A stretch of DNA of 10,350 nucleotides, taken from the NCBI GenBank assembly GCA_016938155.1, contig JAFGVF010000204.1:1-10350 (forward strand). The letters run 5' to 3'. The DNA comes from Candidatus Cloacimonadota bacterium (GTDB lineage Bacteria > Cloacimonadota > Cloacimonadia > Cloacimonadales > JAFGVF01). Below the pieces are notes generated by a model that did not search any database, was not told the origin of the DNA, and saw only the letters and a list, made by a program, of their open reading frames with translations. Position numbers and translations under genes: made by a program. Of this stretch, positions 5,586 to 10,350 are shown in pieces. Positions within the stretch are counted from its first letter, which is position 1. The number at the start of each line of letters is the position of its first letter.

Positions 5586-8180
5586 ATGAGCAAAGTAAAA
5601 AAACTGGAAACTGTAAAGTTTACTTTTATTGTTATTTTCTTTATATTCGCCTTAATCAGTACTGTTTCAATCCATTATGTGTGGAGAATCAGTTGTAATA
5701 ACATTAGAAAACTTGCCCTTTTAAGAGCCGAAACTATTGCAATTTCCCTTAACGGTGAAGAATTAAAAAAGTTGCATGCAATACCGGAAGATATTGATAC
5801 AGTTGCTTATAAAAGCATAAAACGAAGGCTTATTGATTTATTGGCAATTTATGAAGATGTTAGCTTCGCTTATATCTTTGCTGAGAGAGAAGATAAAATC
5901 TATTTCATGGTTGATTCTGAACCGGAGGATTCCGAAGATGTTTCTCCTCCCGGGCAGGAATATACTGAAGCAAAAGAGCAGGATAAGCAGCCCTTTATTG
6001 ATGGATTATCCATAATAACCGATGCTGCCACAGATAGGTGGGGGACATGGATAACATGCTTCATCCCGATTAAAGATAAAGATGGTAATGTTGTTGCTGT
6101 GTTTGGAATGGATTACGAAGCAGAGGACTTTTACAACCATGCAGAATTGAATACATTTATTACTTGCTTAATTGCATTTCTATTCGTTCTACTCCTCTTT
6201 ACTTTTTACCGGATTATCAGAGAAACTGTCAGATTGAAAATAGAGCAGGAGAGATCGTTAATAGCCAATGAAAAACTCAGACAAAGTGAAGAGCACTTAA
6301 ACACTCTAATTTCCGGTACCCCTGCTGTAATCTATTCGTATATTATTAAAACTGACGGCACCACAAAGCTGGCATATATAAGTGATAATGTCCAGAATGT
6401 TTTGGGGTTTACTTCACAGGAATTCCTTGAAGAACCTCGTTTATGGTTAAAATGTGTACATTCGGAGGATGTTCAGCGATTGGATAAAAAATTTATGCCC
6501 GAGAAGAACTCATTTGAATATAGATTTAGAGACAAGAGTGGGGAATATCACTGGCTTAACGACAGACAGAATGTCTTTACGAATACTGATGGCTTGATTG
6601 AAATTATTGGCACATGGTGGGATATTACTGATAGAAAACATGCAGAGCAAGCTCTTAAAAAGAGTGAGAATACTAAAGTTGCTATCCTGAAGGCTATTCC
6701 AGATTTACTATTCGTTTTCAATCAGAATGGTGAATTCTTGGAAGCTTATACTATTGATCAATCGAAGTTATACATGTCCTGGGATCAAGTGAAGGGTAAG
6801 AACATCAGTAGTTTCTTCCCTGCAGATGTAGCAGAAAAAGCAATTGAGGCTTTTCAGAAGTCTTTGCAGAGTAATGAGCTAGTGCAATTCTTTTACTCAA
6901 TGAAGCTTGAAGATAAAACGGAATACTTTGAAGCTCGAATAGTTCCTGCTTCTGATGTTACAGTACTTACGATTGTTAGAGATATAACCGAGAGAAAATT
7001 AGCAGAAGAAGCTTTGATTGTTGCTAAAGAAAGTGCGGAAGAAAATAATCGTCTCAAATCCAGCTTTTTGTCTAACATGAGCCATGAACTCCGTACGCCT
7101 TTGAACGGTATTCTGGGCTTTTCAGAGCTATTGAAGGATCAGCTAACGGACCAGGAAAACAGGGATGTTGCTAATTTTATCCACGACTCAGGAAAGCGAC
7201 TATTGAACACACTGAATCTTGTCCTGGATCTTTCCAGAATTGAAGCTAATAAACAAGATATGAAGTGGGAAACCGTAAATATAAACCAACTTCTTCAAGA
7301 TGCAGTGAAATTGTTTGAACCACTTTCCGTAAAAAAGGGTTTGAAACTTTTCTTTACGAGTGATACACCTGATCTGTATATGCGTTCTGATAGATATATT
7401 CTTGAGCATATCATGAATGAATTGATTGGGAATGCAATAAAGTACACCGACTTAGGAACAATCAATGTACATCTCCGAATTTTTGAAGTGGAAGATGTTT
7501 CTCACATTGAGATAGTTGTAAGTGACACCGGAATTGGAATTCCTTTCGAGTATCAGGAGATGGTATTCGATTCGTTCAGGCAGGTTAGTGAGGGTTGGGG
7601 AAGAGCTTATGAAGGTTCTGGATTAGGACTGACCATCAGCAAAAAATATGCAAATCTACTGAATGGAGATATTACACTTAAAAGTGAACCAGGGCATGGG
7701 AGTGAATTCACTCTTAAACTTCCCCTTAATATTGAGAAAAAACCTGAATTTACCCGAAAGGAAATCTATAATCATCCCGATGTTAAACAGGTTGATATGC
7801 CATGCATTAACGGAGAGCCTTTACCAAAAATACTTCTAATTGATGACGATGAGGTGTGTCATGTACTTACAGCAAAAATCCTGAAAGATATTGTGAATCT
7901 CGATTATGCAAGCACAGGAGAAGATGGTCTGCAGCTTCTTAATCAGAATACCTATAATGTGATTTTGTTGGATTTAAATATACGACTTGGAGTTAGTGGG
8001 GTTGATATCCTAACCCAACTACGGGAAATCCCGACTTATTCTCAAACTCCGGTAATTGCTGTAACTGCCTATGCCATGAAAGGTGATAAAGAATCAATTA
8101 TAGCGAATGGTTTTACTGACTATCTTTCTAAACCATTCTCTTCTGATGATATGATAACTATGATCAAGAAATGGTTGTGA
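5586..8180 (+). CDS. Membrane-bound hybrid sensor histidine kinase (Cache-like, PAS-PAS-HisKA-HATPase-REC)
   Basis: 864 residues. Two membrane segments (about 12-32 and 188-208) flank an extracytoplasmic region of about 155 residues ending 'FIPIKDKDGNVVAVFGMDYEAEDF', typical of Cache-type ligand sensors. Two PAS modules follow, each closing with a PAC-like 'DITDRK' or 'DITERK' (about 235-352 and 360-470). HisKA has the phosphoacceptor H500 in 'SNMSHELRTPLNG'. The ATPase domain shows the N box (N616 in 'ELIGNAIKYT'), G1 'DTGIGIP' at 647-653, an F box 'FDSFRQ' and G2 'GSGLGLTIS' (677-685). The C-terminal receiver has acidic residues D753-D755, phosphoacceptor D796, T827 and K849. All catalytic positions are present. 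No HAMP or DNA-binding domain is visible, so signal must pass to a separate partner through phosphorelay. No partner regulator is adjacent, so it is an orphan here. An AGAGG just before the ATG supports the start. Confidence 0.95.
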   Translation: MSKVKKLETVKFTFIVIFFIFALISTVSIHYVWRISCNNIRKLALLRAETIAISLNGEELKKLHAIPEDIDTVAYKSIKRRLIDLLAIYEDVSFAYIFAEREDKIYFMVDSEPEDSEDVSPPGQEYTEAKEQDKQPFIDGLSIITDAATDRWGTWITCFIPIKDKDGNVVAVFGMDYEAEDFYNHAELNTFITCLIAFLFVLLLFTFYRIIRETVRLKIEQERSLIANEKLRQSEEHLNTLISGTPAVIYSYIIKTDGTTKLAYISDNVQNVLGFTSQEFLEEPRLWLKCVHSEDVQRLDKKFMPEKNSFEYRFRDKSGEYHWLNDRQNVFTNTDGLIEIIGTWWDITDRKHAEQALKKSENTKVAILKAIPDLLFVFNQNGEFLEAYTIDQSKLYMSWDQVKGKNISSFFPADVAEKAIEAFQKSLQSNELVQFFYSMKLEDKTEYFEARIVPASDVTVLTIVRDITERKLAEEALIVAKESAEENNRLKSSFLSNMSHELRTPLNGILGFSELLKDQLTDQENRDVANFIHDSGKRLLNTLNLVLDLSRIEANKQDMKWETVNINQLLQDAVKLFEPLSVKKGLKLFFTSDTPDLYMRSDRYILEHIMNELIGNAIKYTDLGTINVHLRIFEVEDVSHIEIVVSDTGIGIPFEYQEMVFDSFRQVSEGWGRAYEGSGLGLTISKKYANLLNGDITLKSEPGHGSEFTLKLPLNIEKKPEFTRKEIYNHPDVKQVDMPCINGEPLPKILLIDDDEVCHVLTAKILKDIVNLDYASTGEDGLQLLNQNTYNVILLDLNIRLGVSGVDILTQLREIPTYSQTPVIAVTAYAMKGDKESIIANGFTDYLSKPFSSDDMITMIKKWL

Positions 8181-8314
8181 TGCAATCGCCAAGTAAATAC
8201 TTTCAAGGCTACAATACTTAACAATAGATGTTTTGCTATCTGATTTGACAAGATTTCTTTTTAATATTCTTTTTCTCTCCCTTAAATCTCAACAGCAAAA
8301 GAGTCATATTTCAT

Positions 8315-8579
8315 ATGGCCACCGGGATTAATCCCAAAATTCCTCATTTACTAGTTTGGATTTTGGATGGAGTTATTCTCGACAATTATATCAAAGAAAG
8401 AACCACCCTTGTTAACTCGAGCCAGAGTTTACATGATGTATGATAACATCGAGTTTTCAGCGGACAGAGCAAAGGAACTTCTTGGATTTGAACCGGAGAC
8501 TCCTTTGCCGATTGCTATCGAGAAGACTGTGACATGGTACAAGTTAAACGGATATCTGGGGAATCCGGAGGTAAAATGA
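8315..8579 (+). pseudogene. 5'-truncated, frameshifted short-chain dehydrogenase (3-beta-HSD / NAD-dependent epimerase-like) remnant
   Basis: From the ATG at 8367 a 70-residue frame reads 'KKEPPLLTRARVYMM', then 'FSADRAKELLGFEPETPL' and 'IEKTVTWYKLNGYL'. This is the C-terminal end of extended short-chain dehydrogenases of the 3-beta-hydroxysteroid-dehydrogenase type. A stop at 8352-8354 closes this frame upstream. The preceding piece of the same fold continues in another frame: bases 8327-8368 read 'INPKIPHLLVWILD', which is what normally precedes the 'KEPPLTRARV' segment, so a one-base shift near 8360-8371 is likely. The Rossmann half, with the GxxGxxG nucleotide motif and the YxxxK catalytic pair, is absent from this window; the preceding bases up to the kinase stop do not encode it. 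The left boundary is approximate. The stop overlaps the next start (ATGA, 8576-8579), so this was once an operon. Similarity to OleD-type or steroid dehydrogenases cannot be resolved from the tail alone. Confidence 0.65.
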
Positions 8580-9864
8580 AACAAACTGAATTGTATGGAT
8601 TCAAAAAAACTCTCTTTATTCTTAAAGTGAAGATGCGTGTTGTTATCTGCTACTTCCTCCGGTTCCTAAAAAACGGAAAGCTAAGAGAGTTTATTCTAAT
8701 CCTTAGAAGCCTAAACTACTTTATCGGCAGGATAACGCATAACAAATTTACTCCGATTAAGGGTAATATCCACTTTGATATTTATCCCCGGATTTCCATC
8801 AAAGGTTTTTTTTCACAGCATGCAATAAGTTCACGGTTTTTAACGAGAAACTACCCTGCACGGTTGCTTTAATCTCTGTTACCTCTGCCTGTACTTACCA
8901 CTGTGAACATTGCTATCAAAAGTACGATAGAGGCAATGATGTTAATCTGGAAAAGTTGAAGTCAACTGTTAGATATTTGCATGATAACGGAGTAGCTTTT
9001 TTCAATATTGAGGGGGTAGAGCCTTTTCTCACTTTTGATCGTCTCCTTGCATTATGCCGTTTAATTGATGACAAATCCGAGGTTTGGGTCAATTCTACAG
9101 GGAATGGTATCACGAAAGAAAGACTTCTGGAACTCAGGGAAACAAATCTGACGGTTATGATGTTTTCCCTCCATTCGGCTGAACCTGAGCAGCTTAATGC
9201 ATTGATGGGGAATGAAAATGCCTGGCAGAATATGGTGAATGCGGTAAATCTGTGCCACGAAACCGACATCCCTGTCGCATTTAATACCTGTCTTCCTCTG
9301 CAGGATTTCAGGAACGGGAATTTCGAGAAAGTGATGCAGCAGGCGAAGGATTTCGGAGGTGTACTTGTTCAGTTAATCAAACCCAAACCATCGGGTGGCT
9401 GGCTGGAAAGCGGTGTTGAAGAATACTCGGAAGAGGATTATGTCCTGATCAGGGAGAAGGTAAACCTGTATAATCTTGATAAAAAATACACCGATTTCTC
9501 GGCAATCTCTGCCCAGATAATGTAAGAAGACCCCGATATGTTCGGATGTACCGCCGGAGGAACCGACCGGATTTACATCAGTGCCAAAGGTGATGTGCAG
9601 CCTTGTGAATTCCTGAATACCTCATTTGGAAACATCGCCGATGAAGAGTTTGAAGTCATCTACAAAAGAATGAGTAAAGTATTCGAAATCCCTCAGACCT
9701 GTATCGCCTGTGAAAAATATGCGAAGGATATCCGCAAGGCATATCTGGATAATCATTTAAAAACTCTTCCTTTAGATGAAGAACTTACTCAGAAGATATA
9801 TGCAAATATGGACTGTAATCATCCTACAAAACTATACGAAAAGATAGAAAAAGAGATGGTGTAA
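8576..9864 (+). pseudogene. Radical SAM protein with SPASM/twitch-like C-terminal domain, disrupted by a frameshift and an in-frame stop
   Basis: The start at 8576 is chosen because GGAGG (8567-8571) precedes it and it overlaps the dehydrogenase stop. Frame 1 gives a basic, hydrophobic N-terminal region ending 'IYPRISIKGFF' at a run of eight T (8806-8813). The protein resumes one base back as 'FFTACNKF', through 'LISVTSACTYHCEHCYQKY'. The CX3CX2C iron-sulfur motif has Cys codons at 8890, 8902 and 8911. The core continues ('IEGVEPF', 'VWVNSTGNGI', 'FSLHSAE') to a TAA at 9523-9525. After the TAA the same frame continues 'EDPDMFGCTAGGTDRIYIS' to 9864, with Cys at 9547 and 9604 fitting the CX13GX4C opening of SPASM/twitch domains and a CX2C pair at 9700/9709 for an auxiliary cluster. 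One added T and a sense codon for TAA would give a 429-residue protein. The substrate is unknown; peptide or small-molecule modification is typical of such families. Confidence 0.8.
8806..8813 (+). other. T8 homopolymer at the radical SAM frameshift
   Basis: Eight T residues sit exactly where the radical SAM protein similarity changes frame. A ninth T would join the upstream frame (GGT TTT TTT) to the downstream frame (TTC ACA). This fits a one-base loss by replication slippage, a homopolymer sequencing error, or polymerase slippage during transcription that partly restores the frame. Confidence 0.7.
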
Positions 9865-9878
9865 GGCTATTGTTTTCT

Positions 9879-9892
9879 GTGTGAATTCACAC
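9879..9892. repeat. 14-bp perfect palindrome between convergent genes
   Basis: GTGTGAATTCACAC lies in the 33-bp gap between the radical SAM remnant and the convergent helicase gene. It could fold as a 5-bp stem with an AATT loop. It has no strong T tract on either side, so it is at best a weak terminator, and a protein-binding site is equally possible. Confidence 0.4.
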
Positions 9893-9897
9893 TTGAA

Positions 9898-10350
9898 TCA
9901 AGATTTGATTAATTCAATGTCAAAACCAAGACTCTTGTATGCACTCTTACGTTTATTTAACATTTTTACCAGGTAGGGATTATTGACATCGATATAATCA
10001 TAAACTTCGAGAGAATCTTTATTGTCGTGAGTACGCATGATTCTGCCGACATACTGCTGAAGAGTGCCTTTCCATGAAATGGGAAGAGTGAGAAATATGG
10101 TATCAAGGATAGGATAATCAAATCCCTCTCCAATATATTTCCCGCTTGCAAGAATAAGTCTCTCTTCATCATCAGCAAGCGAGTTGAGTCTCTCTTTTAG
10201 TTTTTTCATTTGCTTTTTCCCCATACCTCCCTTGATTACTATCAGATTCTTACACATGCCGATAAACATCTTTTCGAGTATAGTTAAATGTTCCAGTCTT
10301 TCGGTGAGGACAATAGGCTTTCTCCTGCTCTCAAGTGCTGAGAGAACATC
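9898..10350 (-). CDS. Superfamily 2 (DEAD/DEAH-type) helicase, C-terminal part, TOTE-system-like (5' truncated by window edge)
   Basis: The frame is open through the right edge; the visible 150 residues are the C-terminal RecA-like half. The Met at 10267-10269 lies inside the domain and is not the start. Seen in order are 'KPIVLTERLEHL' (start of the second RecA domain), 'RLILASGKYIGEGFD' (motif V region), 'LDTIFLTLPISWKGTLQQYVGRIMR' region with motif VI Q-x3-GR-x2-R, then 'YDYIDVNNPYLVKM' and a short C-terminal 'KRKSAYKSLGFDIE'. The combination 'YIGEGFD…PISWKGTLQQY.GR' with a 'YDY.D…..M..KR...Y..LG' tail is, as I recall it, typical of helicases in TOTE conflict systems and related restriction-like helicases, some fused to nuclease or primase domains. 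Those N-terminal parts lie outside the window, so the defence role is inference. ATP-dependent nucleic-acid translocation is the secure call. Confidence 0.85.
   Translation of the reverse strand, partial: DVLSALESRRKPIVLTERLEHLTILEKMFIGMCKNLIVIKGGMGKKQMKKLKERLNSLADDEERLILASGKYIGEGFDYPILDTIFLTLPISWKGTLQQYVGRIMRTHDNKDSLEVYDYIDVNNPYLVKMLNKRKSAYKSLGFDIELIKS

Noticed and set aside
8181..8314. Search for a mobile element explaining the dehydrogenase truncation
   Set aside because: No transposase fragment, terminal inverted repeat or target-site duplication is visible between the kinase stop and the dehydrogenase remnant.
8534..8575. Alternative upstream Met at 8534 for the radical SAM gene
   Set aside because: It has no ribosome-binding site and would overlap the dehydrogenase frame by 46 bases; the Met at 8576 has GGAGG and a four-base ATGA overlap.
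8916..9269. 117-codon open frame on the minus strand
   Set aside because: It is antisense to the clear radical SAM core and reads as low-complexity Ser/Phe-rich translation.

Overview
The window looks like an AT-rich bacterial chromosome segment from a metagenome-type lineage of the Cloacimonadota / Fidelibacterota / FCB-related kind. The main clue is the C-terminus of the first protein. It has an Asn-Pro-Phe-Asn-Pro motif followed by a FlgD-like Ig fold ending 'SGVYFYRVES…KKALMLK', the type-A-like secretion/sorting domain these phyla attach to large secreted modular proteins. The phylum is inferred from this one protein style and is not certain.

Layout, left to right. (1) 1-2022 (+): the 3' part of a large secreted, multi-domain adhesin or enzyme tail, open at the left edge. 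(2) 2039-2066: a perfect hairpin terminator shared by two convergent genes. (3) 2122-4103 (-): two PHP-fold metal-dependent genes overlapping by ATGA. The upstream one is a histidinol-phosphatase-like phosphoesterase and the downstream one belongs to the endonuclease Q family (repair of deaminated DNA). (4) 4104-4728: a 625-bp intergenic region holding a striking 11-bp-phased array. CACTG-type units recur every 11 nt and then flip into CAGTG units, also every 11 nt, around a short hairpin. I cannot assign it to a known element. (5) 4729-5304 (+): tag, DNA-3-methyladenine glycosylase I, with all zinc and base-recognition positions kept. (6) 5586-8180 (+): an orphan membrane hybrid histidine kinase (Cache-like sensor, two PAS, HisKA, HATPase, receiver). 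(7) about 8315-9864 (+): the remains of a two-gene operon. The first is a 5'-truncated, frameshifted short-chain dehydrogenase (3-beta-HSD-like). The second is a radical SAM/SPASM-like gene broken by a frameshift at a run of eight T and by an in-frame TAA. (8) 9898-10350 (-): the C-terminal end of a superfamily 2 helicase, open at the right edge, resembling helicases of TOTE-type conflict systems.

Functionally, EndoQ and Tag make this a small DNA base-damage-repair neighbourhood, with the two repair genes divergently oriented around the phased repeat array. The right third looks like a zone of gene decay beside a possible defence helicase. The most unusual observation is the 11-bp-phased inverted array. 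The broken radical SAM operon is next, because its lesions are few enough to reconstruct a full-length product.
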